DNA of 64,000 nucleotides from Microbacterium sp. VKM Ac-2923 (GCF_022815605.1 NZ_JALGRP010000007.1:1-64000); one strand, 5' to 3'; positions 8,271 to 16,985 are shown, numbered from the stretch's first letter. Program-made: numbers and translations. The notes: generated by a model from the sequence alone, not told the origin.

Positions 8271-8726
8271 ATGTCGATCAACACGATGCTTCAGCGGGGG
8301 ACAGGCGAGTGCGACGCCAGCCGGACTGCACTGAAGACGCCCGTCCGTCCTGCGCGTAGCCGCCGCCGCCTCGCGTCCGTCGCAGTGATGGCCGCACTGG
8401 TGATGGCCGGCTCGCTCGGAGTCGCAGCCCCCGCCAGCGCCGCCGGCTACGCCACTATGACGGTCCAGGCGGGAGCCGCGGCCCGCTGGGACGCTGGGGT
8501 CTACCCGAACAACCTGGTCGGTTGGGTTACCTCCGACGGCTGGAGGAACCCGAAGGGTCAGAGCTCGTGGGTGAAGTGCTACACGGACGGCGGATGGGCG
8601 ACGGGCAACTATTCGAGCAACCGATGGTTCCTGGCGTACGTCAACATCGGCAGCCGCCCCAACCCGATGTGGCTGTACGTTCACTCATCCTTCGTCACGA
8701 ATCAGTCGGGTGTCCCTCGGTGCTAG
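8271..8726 (+). CDS. Small secreted SH3-like protein
   Basis: 151 residues from the ATG at 8271, chosen for the strong ribosome-binding site aaaggaaaggga just upstream; the frame is open further upstream but without such a signal. Residues about 26-61 are a Sec signal peptide: a basic stretch (RPARSRRRLAS), a hydrophobic core and a probable AXA cleavage at PASAA. The mature part, about 90 residues, is rich in Trp, Tyr, Gly and Asn and ends in WLYVHSSFVTNQSGVPRC, which resembles bacterial SH3-like extracellular domains. There are two cysteines in the mature part that could form a disulfide. The function is unknown; cell-wall binding is possible. Confidence 0.7.
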   Translation: MSINTMLQRGTGECDASRTALKTPVRPARSRRRLASVAVMAALVMAGSLGVAAPASAAGYATMTVQAGAAARWDAGVYPNNLVGWVTSDGWRNPKGQSSWVKCYTDGGWATGNYSSNRWFLAYVNIGSRPNPMWLYVHSSFVTNQSGVPRC

Positions 8727-8743
8727 CAGGTGGTAAGTAGCAG

Positions 8744-8774
8744 GTGGCCGGGCGCGCGGGTGCCGCCCGGCCAC
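8744..8774 (+). terminator. Terminator-like hairpin after the secreted-protein gene
   Basis: An 11-bp perfect stem (gtggccgggcg at 8744-8754 with cgcccggccac at 8764-8774) stands 17 bases after the stop codon and is followed by ttcgccgttt. A nine-base direct repeat agcaggtgg lies at 8725-8733 and 8739-8747. Confidence 0.65.
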
Positions 8775-8832
8775 TTCGCCGTTTGCGCGGTGAATGTATT
8801 GTCGGCGACGCCAGCCTTGATGGCTCGCTGGG

Positions 8833-9162
8833 GTGGCCGCCCCGCGACCGTCAGACGTCACTCTGTACACGGCCGCGCCAGCCCGAGCACGTAACCACGT
8901 CGAAGCGAACAACCAGTTTATGAAGGACGACGCGCACGATGACCTCGGCAACCGGCTTCAACGTCGCCCCCACGGCTACGCCTACCAGGCGCTGGCCGTC
9001 GTCGTCGTGGCGACCGTATCCAACATGCGCCGCGTCGTCACGTTCCTGAAGAACGCCGTGGACCGCGAGGTACCGAGGAAGGGGACGCGCGCCCGCCGTC
9101 GCACCGATGAGCATGACAACCGACTCGCGCCCCGCGATGCCGCCGAGGTGCAGCAGGTCTAG
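8833..9162 (+). pseudogene. Probable remnant of a transposase-like gene
   Basis: An open frame of up to 109 residues. Its central part, reading ARNHVEANNQFMKDDAHDDL and then YAYQALAVVVVATVSNMRRV, resembles the C-terminus of a widespread actinobacterial transposase-like family with the pattern RN-x-VE-x2-N-x2-KD-x-AHE. The rest of such a protein is missing upstream and no catalytic domain is present, so it is most likely a truncated relic. No terminal inverted repeats were seen around it. The family assignment comes from memory of the pattern and is uncertain. Confidence 0.4.
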
Positions 9163-9294
9163 CCGCCCCCCCACCTCAGAACCGAACAAACGACAAACTG
9201 CCCCGCGAGGGGCTATTCGTGTCGGTCCGGCATGTCGCGGGTGGCCGAACTGGCGCGGGCGACCTCATCGGGCCTGTACCGCAGGCCTCAAAAC

Positions 9295-9333
9295 AAAGGG
9301 CCGGCCAAGGTTTCTCACCTCGGCCGGCCCTTT
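9295..9333. terminator. Bidirectional terminator-like hairpin
   Basis: A perfect 12-bp stem (aaagggccggcc at 9295-9306 with ggccggcccttt at 9322-9333) with flanking A and T runs on the two sides, the usual form of a bidirectional rho-independent terminator. It follows the transposase-like relic. Confidence 0.7.
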
Positions 9334-9377
9334 TCGCACATTTCCTGAGAGGCCACTCTCACAAAAAGTAAGAGGGC

Positions 9378-9401
9378 CGTTGTGTGCGCGAGGGGGGACT
9401 T
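9378..9401. repeat. Att-like copy of the tRNA-Leu 3' end
   Basis: These 24 bases are identical to 9537-9560, which comprise the last 17 bases of the tRNA-Leu gene and its 3' flank. Duplicated tRNA 3' ends are the usual footprint of tyrosine-recombinase integration. No integrase gene is present between the copies or elsewhere in the island. Confidence 0.75.
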
Positions 9402-9490
9402 TCCCTACCGCCCCTCCACACGCCGCTCCGCGGCGCGCGGAGCCTCCGGCGGTTGGGGCCCAACCCAGAACGGGTTACAAGGCCGACCCT

Positions 9491-9545
9491 CCCGCACACA
9501 ACGAAGAGGGCCCCGGGATGAACCCGGGGCCCTCTTCGTTGTGTG
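9491..9545. repeat. Right direct repeat of the island
   Basis: This copy matches 561-615 at 53 of 55 positions. The hairpin it contains is longer here: a 25-bp perfect stem (9493-9517 with 9523-9547, loop atgaa) whose right arm runs into the acceptor end of tRNA-Leu. On the minus strand it acts as the presumed terminator of tRNA-Leu. Confidence 0.8.
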
Positions 9546-9627
9546 CGCGAGGGGGGACTTGAACCCCCACGCCCGTGAAGGCACTGGCACCTGAAGCCAG
9601 CGCGTCTACCTATTCCGCCACTCGCGC
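9544..9627 (-). tRNA. tRNA-Leu (anticodon CAG)
   Basis: The minus strand folds into a class II tRNA of 84 bases. The acceptor stem is gcgcgag with ctcgcgc, the anticodon stem is ctggc with gccag around a loop holding CAG, there is a long variable arm, and the T loop reads ttcaagt. The discriminator base is A and the CCA end is not encoded. It reads CUG leucine codons, which are abundant in this DNA. Its 3' end is the apparent integration target of the adjacent island. Confidence 0.95.
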
Positions 9628-9781
9628 GTGCGCGGCACCGAGGATGCCACGCGACCAACTTCCCGAGAATATCACGGCGGCCACCGCGTCACGAAACGCA
9701 GGCCCCGTAACCGGCATCCATGACCTGTCCAGCCGTGCTGACTACGATGTGCCTACTGGTCTGCCTGCCCGAAGGAGTCTC

Positions 9782-10519
9782 GTGGGACTACTCGACAGTT
9801 TCGAGAAAGGTCTCGAACGCGCCGTCAACGGTGCGTTCGCGAAGACCTTCCGCAGTGGCATCCAGCCGGTGGAGATCGCCTCGGCCCTCCGCAGTGAGCT
9901 CGACAAGAAGGCCGTGGTCGTCACTCGCGACCGCATCCTCGCACCCAATACGTTCTCGGTGCGCCTCTCCCCCGCCGACGACGAGAAGATGAGCGCCCTC
10001 GGCTCGACCCTCGTCTCCGAGCTCGACACCCTGGTCAAGAAGCACGCGCGCACGCAGGGCTACTCCTTCGCCGGTCCCGTGGCCATCTCGATCGAGCGCG
10101 ACGGCTCACTGTCGACCGGAACCCTGCGTGTGGACTCGCAGACCACCGAGGGGCGCATCGCCTGGCGTGGCGTGGTCGACATCGACGGCACGCGGCATCC
10201 GCTCACCGGAGCCCGCACCGTCATCGGCCGCGGCAGCGACGCCGACATCACCATCCCCGACGCCGGCACCAGCCGCAAGCACGTCGAGATCCTCTGGGAC
10301 GGTGAGCGCGCGATGGTCCGCGATCTGGGGTCCACCAACGGCACGACGCTCAACGGTCGCAAGGTGTCCGAGGCCGCGCTGCCGCCGGATTCGACGATCT
10401 CGATCGGTCGCACCAATATCGTGTTCCGTGTGGTCGCGCAGGCGCAGCCGCCGCGGCGCCCGCAGGCGCCCGACGCCACGAGCATCTTCGACGTCCGGGA
10501 ACGGGGACCCCACTCATGA
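9782..10519 (+). CDS. fhaA: FHA domain protein FhaA (DUF3662 + FHA)
   Basis: 245 residues from the GTG at 9782, with gaaggag upstream; this gives the expected FhaA start (MGLLDSFEKGLERAVNGAF). Residues 1 to about 115 are DUF3662 and residues about 150-232 are an FHA domain with the phosphothreonine-binding signature GRGSDADITIPDAGTSRKH and DLGSTNGTTLNG. FhaA binds phosphorylated partners of the PknA/PknB kinases and helps control peptidoglycan synthesis at poles and septa. Its stop overlaps the fhaB ATG (ATGA). It is the first gene of the cell-growth operon that runs to pknB. Confidence 0.95.
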   Translation: MGLLDSFEKGLERAVNGAFAKTFRSGIQPVEIASALRSELDKKAVVVTRDRILAPNTFSVRLSPADDEKMSALGSTLVSELDTLVKKHARTQGYSFAGPVAISIERDGSLSTGTLRVDSQTTEGRIAWRGVVDIDGTRHPLTGARTVIGRGSDADITIPDAGTSRKHVEILWDGERAMVRDLGSTNGTTLNGRKVSEAALPPDSTISIGRTNIVFRVVAQAQPPRRPQAPDATSIFDVRERGPHS

Positions 10520-11055
10520 GTCAGTTGACTCTTCTCCTGCTGCAGGGCGGGTTCCTCGTTCTGCTGTGGTTCTTCGTCTTCGGCGTCGTCTACTCGTTGC
10601 GCGCCGACCTCTTCGGCGTCAAGGTGCGAAAGCTTCCCGAGCCCGTGGCATCCCCCGCTCCGGCGGCCGCGACCCCGGTCGCATCGCCCGACGCCGTCAC
10701 CACGCAGGTCAAGCGTCCCCCCGCCCCGGCTCCGGCGCGGGTCGGCGGTCTCGCCACCACCTCGGCCGTCTCGCGCATCGTGATCACCAGCGGGCCCAAG
10801 GCGGGCCTCGAGCTCCCGCTAGGCACCGAGCCGCTGACGATCGGTCGCTCGAGCGAGTCCGGTCTCGTCATCCGCGACGACTACACCTCGAGCCACCACG
10901 CCCGCCTCGTCCTCTGGGGCGACCAGTGGATGCTGCAGGACCTCGACTCCACGAACGGCACCTCTCACGACGGCGTGCGCGTGGCCGCTCCCGTACAGGT
11001 GAAGGTCGGCGCACCCATCAAGGTCGGCGCCACGACGTTCGAGTTGAGGACGTAA
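10516..11055 (+). CDS. fhaB: FHA domain membrane protein FhaB/FipA
   Basis: 179 residues. A membrane helix at about 5-27 (LLLQGGFLVLLWFFVFGVVY) is followed by an Ala/Pro-rich linker and a C-terminal FHA domain (about 85-178) with IGRSSESGLVIRDDYTSSHH and DLDSTNGTSHDG. In mycobacteria the protein binds FtsZ/FtsQ under oxidative stress after PknA-dependent phosphorylation. It is coupled to fhaA by a four-base overlap and lies nine bases upstream of pstP, as in other Actinobacteria. Confidence 0.93.
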   Translation: MSQLTLLLLQGGFLVLLWFFVFGVVYSLRADLFGVKVRKLPEPVASPAPAAATPVASPDAVTTQVKRPPAPAPARVGGLATTSAVSRIVITSGPKAGLELPLGTEPLTIGRSSESGLVIRDDYTSSHHARLVLWGDQWMLQDLDSTNGTSHDGVRVAAPVQVKVGAPIKVGATTFELRT

Positions 11056-11064
11056 GCCACCTTC

Positions 11065-12303
11065 ATGGTCTTCCAGGGCTCGAGCGCCGCCATCTCCCAC
11101 ACGGGCAAGGTGCGCTCCAACAATCAGGACTCCGGGTACGCCGGGTCCAACCTCTTCGTGGTCGCCGACGGCATGGGCGGACACGCCGGTGGTGACGTGG
11201 CCTCGAGCCTGGCCATCGGTCGTCTCACCGAACTCGACCAGCCGTTCCGCTCGCCGACCGAGGCGGAGCACGCCATCCGCGACGCCCTGTCGGACACCGC
11301 CACCGAGCTGATCGACACCGTGGGCCGGCGCCCTGAGCTCGCGGGGATGGGCACCACCGTCAGCGCTCTGGTGATGGTCGACGACTATGCCGTGATCGGG
11401 CACATCGGCGACTCGCGCATCTACCTGTACCGAGACGACACTCTGACCCAGATCACCGCCGACCACACCTTCGTGCAGCGTCTGGTCGACTCGGGTCGCA
11501 TCACCCCCGAAGAGGCGAGGTACCACCCGCGTCGCTCGGTGCTCATGCGCGTCCTCGGCGACATGGACCCCGACCCCGAGGTCGACAGCTTCATCATGCC
11601 GACCCAGGACGGCGACCGCTGGTTGCTGTGCTCCGACGGCCTGTCCGGCGTCGTCGACGACGACCACACCGCCAAGACCCTCGCCCTCGGCATGCCGCCG
11701 GCACGCACGGCGGACGCACTGCTGAAGCAGGCGCTCGACGGCGGCGCCCCCGACAACGTCACCGTCGTGATCGTCGACGTGGGCGGTCAGCATCCCGTGT
11801 TCATCGGCACCCCGACGATCGTCGGATCGGCGTCGAATCCGAGCGGTGTCGTCGTCCCCGCAGCGCGTTCGGGTCGGTCCGGCTGGCTGCACCACGCCCG
11901 CCAGGTGGCAAACGAGCCCACCCACTTCGAACCCGCCGCCGAGTTCCTCGAGGAGCTCATCGAAGAAGACCGACGCCGCGCGCGCCGACGCCGCTTCGGC
12001 TGGCTCGCCGCCCTGCTCATCGTGCTGGCCGGCATCGGGTTCGGCCTGTACGCCGGCTACAACTGGACCCAGACGCGGTACTACGTGGGCGCCGATGAGA
12101 ACTCGGTCGTCATCTACCGCGGCATCCAGCAGTCCATCGGACCGCTGTCGCTCTCGACGGTCTACGAGGACACGGACATCGCACTGGCCGACCTGTCGGA
12201 GGTCGATCGCCAGACGATCGAGACCACCATCTCTGCGGGATCCTTCGCCGACGCTCAGCGCATCGTCGATCGCCTGCGACCCGCGGAGGGGGCAAGCGGA
12301 TGA
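11065..12303 (+). CDS. pstP: Ser/Thr protein phosphatase PstP (PP2C)
   Basis: 412 residues. The N-terminal ~235 residues form a PPM/PP2C domain with metal-binding motifs NNQDSGYAG, VADGMGGHAGGD, GHIGDSRIYLY and LLCSDGLSGVVDDD. A basic stretch (RRARRRRFG) precedes a membrane helix at about 311-331, leaving an external tail of roughly 80 residues. PstP removes phosphates placed by PknA/PknB on themselves and on division and cell-wall substrates. The stop overlaps the rodA ATG. Confidence 0.95.
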   Translation: MVFQGSSAAISHTGKVRSNNQDSGYAGSNLFVVADGMGGHAGGDVASSLAIGRLTELDQPFRSPTEAEHAIRDALSDTATELIDTVGRRPELAGMGTTVSALVMVDDYAVIGHIGDSRIYLYRDDTLTQITADHTFVQRLVDSGRITPEEARYHPRRSVLMRVLGDMDPDPEVDSFIMPTQDGDRWLLCSDGLSGVVDDDHTAKTLALGMPPARTADALLKQALDGGAPDNVTVVIVDVGGQHPVFIGTPTIVGSASNPSGVVVPAARSGRSGWLHHARQVANEPTHFEPAAEFLEELIEEDRRRARRRRFGWLAALLIVLAGIGFGLYAGYNWTQTRYYVGADENSVVIYRGIQQSIGPLSLSTVYEDTDIALADLSEVDRQTIETTISAGSFADAQRIVDRLRPAEGASG

Positions 12304-13703
12304 CAGACCAGAAGCTCACCCGATCGACGGACGCCGTGTCCACCGATACGGCCGTCATGCGCGCCCTCAAGAAGATCCGCGTCCCGGCCACGCAGCGCAA
12401 CCGCGAGCTGGGCCTGCTCGTCTTCGCGATCGCCGTCTACGGCTCTGCCGTCACCCTCGTGCAGTTGGGAGCGACGGGCGCCGTCGAGACGGGTTTCCTC
12501 ATCCTCGCCGGCATCCCCGCGGTCCTCGCGCTGGTGACGCACGTCGTGCTGCGCCTGCGCGCCCGCGACGCCGATCCGTTCGTCCTCCCCATCGCCACCG
12601 TCCTCACCGGTCTCGGCATCGCGATGATCTACCGCATCGACCTGGCCGACCAGGCGAGCGGATGGGATGCCACGGGCAACCGCCAGATCGCCTGGGCCGT
12701 GATCGCGATGGTCGCCGCCCTCGCCGTGCTGATCTTCGTGCGCAACTACCGCGTGCTCTTCCGCTACACGTATCTGTTCGGCCTCGTCGGCATCCTGCTC
12801 CTGCTCCTGCCGTTCGTGCCGGGCCTGGGCACCGACCAGAACGCCGACGTCTGGGTTTCACTGGGCTTCGTCTCGTTCCAGCCCGGAGAGCTGGCCAAGA
12901 TCTGCCTGGCGATCTTCTTCGCCGGGTACCTGGTCCGTACGCGCGAGAGCCTCACCTCCACCGGCACGCGTTTCCTCTTCATGACGTGGCCGCGCGCTCG
13001 CGAGCTCGGGCCGGTGCTCATCATCTGGCTCGTCTCGCTCGGCATCATCGTGCTCCAGCGCGACCTCGGTACGGGCCTGCTCATCTTCGGCATGTTCGTG
13101 GCGATGCTCTACGTCGCCACAGGCAAGACCAGCTGGGTCTTCATCGGTCTCGTGCTGGTCGCCAGCGGTGCGTTCCTGGCATCCCGTGTCCTCCCCTATG
13201 TCAACGGACGCTTCGCCAACTGGCTGGGCGCGTTCGATCCCGAGGTGATCGACCGACCGGGCGGCAGTTACCAGCTCGTCCAGGGGATCTTCGGCCTTGC
13301 GCACGGCGGACTTTTCGGAACCGGTCTCGGTCAGGGGCGTCCGTCCATCACGCCCTTGTCGCAGAGCGACTACATCGTCCCCAGCCTCGGCGAAGAGCTC
13401 GGTCTCGTCGGCCTGTTCGCGATCCTGGCGCTGTACATGGTCTTCACCAGCCGCGGCATCCGCATCGGGCTCGCCGGTCAAGACGACTTCGGCAAGCTCC
13501 TCGCCACGGGCTTCTCGTTCACCATCGCGCTGCAGGTCTTCATCATGGTCGGCGGCGTCACCCGCGTCATCCCGCTCACCGGTCTGACGACCCCCTTCCT
13601 CGCCGCCGGCGGATCCTCGCTCATCGCGAACTGGATCATCGTGGCGTTCTTGCTGCGCATCTCCGACGCGGTCCGCAGCCGCCCCCGGGTGGTGATCGGC
13701 TGA
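12300..13703 (+). CDS. rodA: Peptidoglycan glycosyltransferase RodA (SEDS family)
   Basis: 467 residues with ten or more predicted membrane helices. SEDS hallmarks are present, including the catalytic-loop region FDPEVIDRPGGSYQLVQGIF and the late motif GLVGLFAILALYMVF. RodA polymerises lipid II glycan strands in partnership with the class B PBP encoded next. The coupling to pstP by overlapping stop/start and the position between pstP and pbpA match the actinobacterial order. A 49-base spacer separates it from pbpA. Confidence 0.93.
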   Translation: MTDQKLTRSTDAVSTDTAVMRALKKIRVPATQRNRELGLLVFAIAVYGSAVTLVQLGATGAVETGFLILAGIPAVLALVTHVVLRLRARDADPFVLPIATVLTGLGIAMIYRIDLADQASGWDATGNRQIAWAVIAMVAALAVLIFVRNYRVLFRYTYLFGLVGILLLLLPFVPGLGTDQNADVWVSLGFVSFQPGELAKICLAIFFAGYLVRTRESLTSTGTRFLFMTWPRARELGPVLIIWLVSLGIIVLQRDLGTGLLIFGMFVAMLYVATGKTSWVFIGLVLVASGAFLASRVLPYVNGRFANWLGAFDPEVIDRPGGSYQLVQGIFGLAHGGLFGTGLGQGRPSITPLSQSDYIVPSLGEELGLVGLFAILALYMVFTSRGIRIGLAGQDDFGKLLATGFSFTIALQVFIMVGGVTRVIPLTGLTTPFLAAGGSSLIANWIIVAFLLRISDAVRSRPRVVIG

Positions 13704-13752
13704 TGACGCACACGTCCCCGACCGCAGACACCCCGATGACGGAGGAGGCCCC

Positions 13753-15207
13753 GTGACCAAAGAGCTCCGACGCCTCAGCATCGTCATGCTCGCGATGTTC
13801 CTGGCCCTGTTCGCCTCGACGAGCATCATCCAGGTCGTCCAGGCCGGCAGTCTGACGAACACCGCCGGCAACACCCGCGCCCTGTACGACTCCTACGAAG
13901 TCCAGCGCGGATCGATCATCGTCAGCGGCACCGCCATCGCGTCATCCGTCCCGTCGGACGACGTCTACAGCTGGCAGCGCCAGTACACGGATGCCGCGAT
14001 GTGGGCACCCGTGACGGGTTACATGAATCCGATCCTCGACTCCAAGACCCGCATCGAGGCGACCGAGAACGGCGTGCTCAGCGGCTCCGACAACAACGAG
14101 TACTTCTCGCGCATCGATCGCGCGATCACCGGCCAGGTTCCGCGCGGCTCCAACGTCGAACTCTCGCTCGACGCCGGGGTGCAGAAGGCGGCCTGGGACG
14201 CGCTCGGCGACCTGCAGGGCGCCGTCGTGGCGATCGAACCCGCCACGGGCCGCATCCTCGCGATGGTGTCCACGCCCAGTTTCGACACCAACGCCCTCGC
14301 GTCGCACGACACGGATGCCGTGAACGCGGCGTACGAACAGTTCGTCGCCGACCCCTCGAAGCCGCTCGACAATCGGGCCATCGAGGGAGACCTGAACCCT
14401 CCCGGGTCGACGTTCAAGCTGGTGGTGGCCTCGGCGGCCCTGGCATCCGGTCGATACACGCCCGACTCTGCATTTCCCAACCTCGCCGCCTACACCCTGC
14501 CGCAGTCGACGAACGTCGTGAGCAACGCCGGCGGCGGCACCTGCGGTGAGGGCGATACCGTCACGATCGCGACCGCCCTCCGGCTGAGTTGCAACATCCC
14601 GTTCGCGGAGCTGGCCGTCGACCTGGGCGACGACGCCATCCGCGCCGAAGCCGAGAAGTACGGCTTCAACACGCAGTTCTCGATGCCGCTGCAGTCCGCG
14701 GCATCCACCTACCCCGCTTCGCCCAACGCACCGCAGACCGCTCTCAGCGGCTTCGGACAGGGCGACGTGCGCGCGACACCCCTGCAGATGGCGATGGTGT
14801 CGGCGGGTATCGCCAACGGCGGCGTGGTGATGAACCCGCGCATGGTCGATCGGGTGATCAAACCCGACCTGTCGGTTGCGCGCGAAGGCAACGGCAGCGA
14901 GTTCGGCCGAGCGTTGGAGGCCGACATCGCGTCGCAGATGGTGTCGATGATGACGGCGAACGTCCAGGACGGCGCGGCTTCGAATGCAAGAATAGACGGG
15001 GTTCAGGTAGCGGGTAAGACCGGTACCGCGGAGAACGATTCCCGTCCCTACACTCTCTGGTTCACCGGCTTCGCGCCGGCGGTCGACCCCCGGGTCGCCG
15101 TCGCCGTCGTCGTCGAGAACGGCGGAGGCCAGGGGCAGAACGGGAGCGGCAACGAGATCGCCGCCCCGATAGCGAAGAAGGTCATGGAGGCGGTGCTGGG
15201 TACATGA
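13753..15207 (+). CDS. pbpA: Class B penicillin-binding protein PbpA
   Basis: 484 residues from a GTG with ggaggagg upstream. It has one N-terminal membrane anchor (about 10-32), a dimerisation region and a C-terminal transpeptidase domain. Active-site motifs are STFK (PGSTFKLVVASAAL), SCN (LSCNIPFAE) and KTG (VAGKTGTAEN). It cross-links the glycan strands made by RodA. The stop codon overlaps the ATG of the following kinase gene, implying coupled expression of the synthase and its regulator. Confidence 0.94.
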   Translation: MTKELRRLSIVMLAMFLALFASTSIIQVVQAGSLTNTAGNTRALYDSYEVQRGSIIVSGTAIASSVPSDDVYSWQRQYTDAAMWAPVTGYMNPILDSKTRIEATENGVLSGSDNNEYFSRIDRAITGQVPRGSNVELSLDAGVQKAAWDALGDLQGAVVAIEPATGRILAMVSTPSFDTNALASHDTDAVNAAYEQFVADPSKPLDNRAIEGDLNPPGSTFKLVVASAALASGRYTPDSAFPNLAAYTLPQSTNVVSNAGGGTCGEGDTVTIATALRLSCNIPFAELAVDLGDDAIRAEAEKYGFNTQFSMPLQSAASTYPASPNAPQTALSGFGQGDVRATPLQMAMVSAGIANGGVVMNPRMVDRVIKPDLSVAREGNGSEFGRALEADIASQMVSMMTANVQDGAASNARIDGVQVAGKTGTAENDSRPYTLWFTGFAPAVDPRVAVAVVVENGGGQGQNGSGNEIAAPIAKKVMEAVLGT

Positions 15208-16958
15208 GACCGACACAGGGTGTGACCTTCGGCGGGCGGTACGAGCTCGATTCGCGGATCGCGATCGGCGGCATGGGTGAGGTCTGGGAGGCGACCGACC
15301 ACGTCATCGGACGAACCGTCGCCATCAAGATCCTCAAAGACGAATACATGGGCGACCCGGGCTTCCTCGAGCGCTTCCGCGCCGAGGCCCGGCACGCGGC
15401 CCTCGTCAATCACGAGGGCATCGCCAGCGTGTTCGACTACGGCGAAGAAGACGGCAGCGCCTTCCTCGTGATGGAGCTCGTCCCCGGCGAGGCCCTGTCC
15501 ACGATCCTCGAGCGCGACGGGTCTCTCTCGACCGACAAGACGCTCGATATCGTCGCCCAGACAGCGGCCGCACTGCAGGCCGCGCACGCCGCGGGGCTGG
15601 TGCACCGCGACATCAAGCCGGGCAATCTGCTCATCACGCCCGACGGTCGCGTCAAGATCACCGACTTCGGCATCGCGCGCATCGCAGACCAGGTGCCGTT
15701 GACCGCCACCGGTCAGGTCATGGGCACTGTGCAGTACCTCTCGCCCGAACAGGCGTCGGGTCACCCGGCCTCCCCGGCGACCGACACCTACTCGCTCGGC
15801 ATCGTGGCGTACGAGTCCCTGGCGGGCAAGCGGCCCTTCACGGGCGAGTCCCAGGTCGCCATCGCGATGGCGCAGATCAACGAGCAGCCTGCGCCGCTGC
15901 CGCCGACCGTCCCGGTTCCCGTGCAGAACCTGGTCATGGCGATGATCGCCAAGAAGCCCGACGACCGTCCGGCCTCCTCGGCCGCCGTGTCCCGCGCGGC
16001 GACGGCTCTCCGCCGTGGCGACCTGACCGCCGCCGTCGCCGCCGTTCCGGCCGTCGCCGCGGGTGCCGCGGTGGCCGACGACGCCACGCAGCTGCTGACC
16101 GCGGGCCAGACCGCCGCAGCGACTCGCCTGATGCCGACGCCTGCTGCGGCCACGTCGCTGCTGACCGAGGAGCACGCAGAAGAAGACGTCGCGCCGCAGA
16201 AGAAGCGCTCGCGCTGGACGTGGCCTCTCATCGCCCTCATCGCGCTGCTGGCCCTCGTGCTGGGTGTGACGCTGTTCAACCTGATCTCCAATCAGAGCGA
16301 GCCCGAGCCTGCTCCGACCAGCGCCACGCCGACCCCGACGCCCACACCCTCGCAGACGTCGGCGACGCCGACGCCCACGCCCACCGCGCAGCGCGTCGAG
16401 GTGTCGTCGCTCGGCCTCGAGGGTAAGACCTGCGATGAGGCTCGGGCCATCCTCGAAGACAACGAGCTCGTCGCCGACTGCCAGGCGGGCAATGCGGCGA
16501 CGCAGGCGAGTGACGTCGGCCTGATCTACAACGTGAACCCCACGGGCGGCGTCGAATCGGGAACGACCATCACGGTGCGGTTCTACGGTGAGCAGACGCC
16601 TCTCGAGGCGCCCGGCACCCCGACCCTCCCCGGAGCATCGGTCGCGGCCGGAAGCGACATCCAGGTGGCGTGGCAGCAGTACACCTGCCCGTCGGGCACC
16701 GGTTCGGTCACGTCCTACAACTTCACGGCGACCAACGGCACGTTCGACACGAACGGTCAGTCGACGGCGTCCTTCCCGCCCGAGGCACGTAACGCCGCTC
16801 TGAAGGTCAGCAACTCCGCAGGCCAGTCGCTCCGGGTCACCTACACCGTGAGCTGCTCGGGCAGCCCCGACCGTCAGGCGGGACCGTCCGGCGAGGCGTC
16901 GGCGTCGATCACGGGGGGCAACAGCACGCCCACCCCGACCGCATCGCCCAGCAGCTGA
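15204..16958 (+). CDS. pknA: Ser/Thr protein kinase PknA-like, with PASTA-like extracellular domain
   Basis: 584 residues. Kinase domain at about 8-265 with the glycine loop IGGMGEVWEA, the catalytic HRDIKPGNLLI and DFGIAR. A membrane helix (WTWPLIALIALLALVLGVTL, about 335-355) leads to a Thr/Pro-rich linker of TPTP repeats. A single PASTA-like domain follows, then a Ser/Thr-rich tail of about 100 residues with a fold resembling fibronectin type III (SVTSYNFTATNG). Classical mycobacterial PknA lacks such an extracellular part, so this kinase may sense wall ligands itself. PknB lies 27 bases downstream. Confidence 0.9.
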   Translation: MRPTQGVTFGGRYELDSRIAIGGMGEVWEATDHVIGRTVAIKILKDEYMGDPGFLERFRAEARHAALVNHEGIASVFDYGEEDGSAFLVMELVPGEALSTILERDGSLSTDKTLDIVAQTAAALQAAHAAGLVHRDIKPGNLLITPDGRVKITDFGIARIADQVPLTATGQVMGTVQYLSPEQASGHPASPATDTYSLGIVAYESLAGKRPFTGESQVAIAMAQINEQPAPLPPTVPVPVQNLVMAMIAKKPDDRPASSAAVSRAATALRRGDLTAAVAAVPAVAAGAAVADDATQLLTAGQTAAATRLMPTPAAATSLLTEEHAEEDVAPQKKRSRWTWPLIALIALLALVLGVTLFNLISNQSEPEPAPTSATPTPTPTPSQTSATPTPTPTAQRVEVSSLGLEGKTCDEARAILEDNELVADCQAGNAATQASDVGLIYNVNPTGGVESGTTITVRFYGEQTPLEAPGTPTLPGASVAAGSDIQVAWQQYTCPSGTGSVTSYNFTATNGTFDTNGQSTASFPPEARNAALKVSNSAGQSLRVTYTVSCSGSPDRQAGPSGEASASITGGNSTPTPTASPSS

Positions 16959-16985
16959 CCACCCCCCACGCCAGGAGATCCATCC

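Noticed and set aside
616..9490. Integrase or recombinase gene inside the island
   Set aside because: None of the credible frames shows tyrosine or serine recombinase motifs; the only mobile-element trace is the transposase-like relic at 8833.
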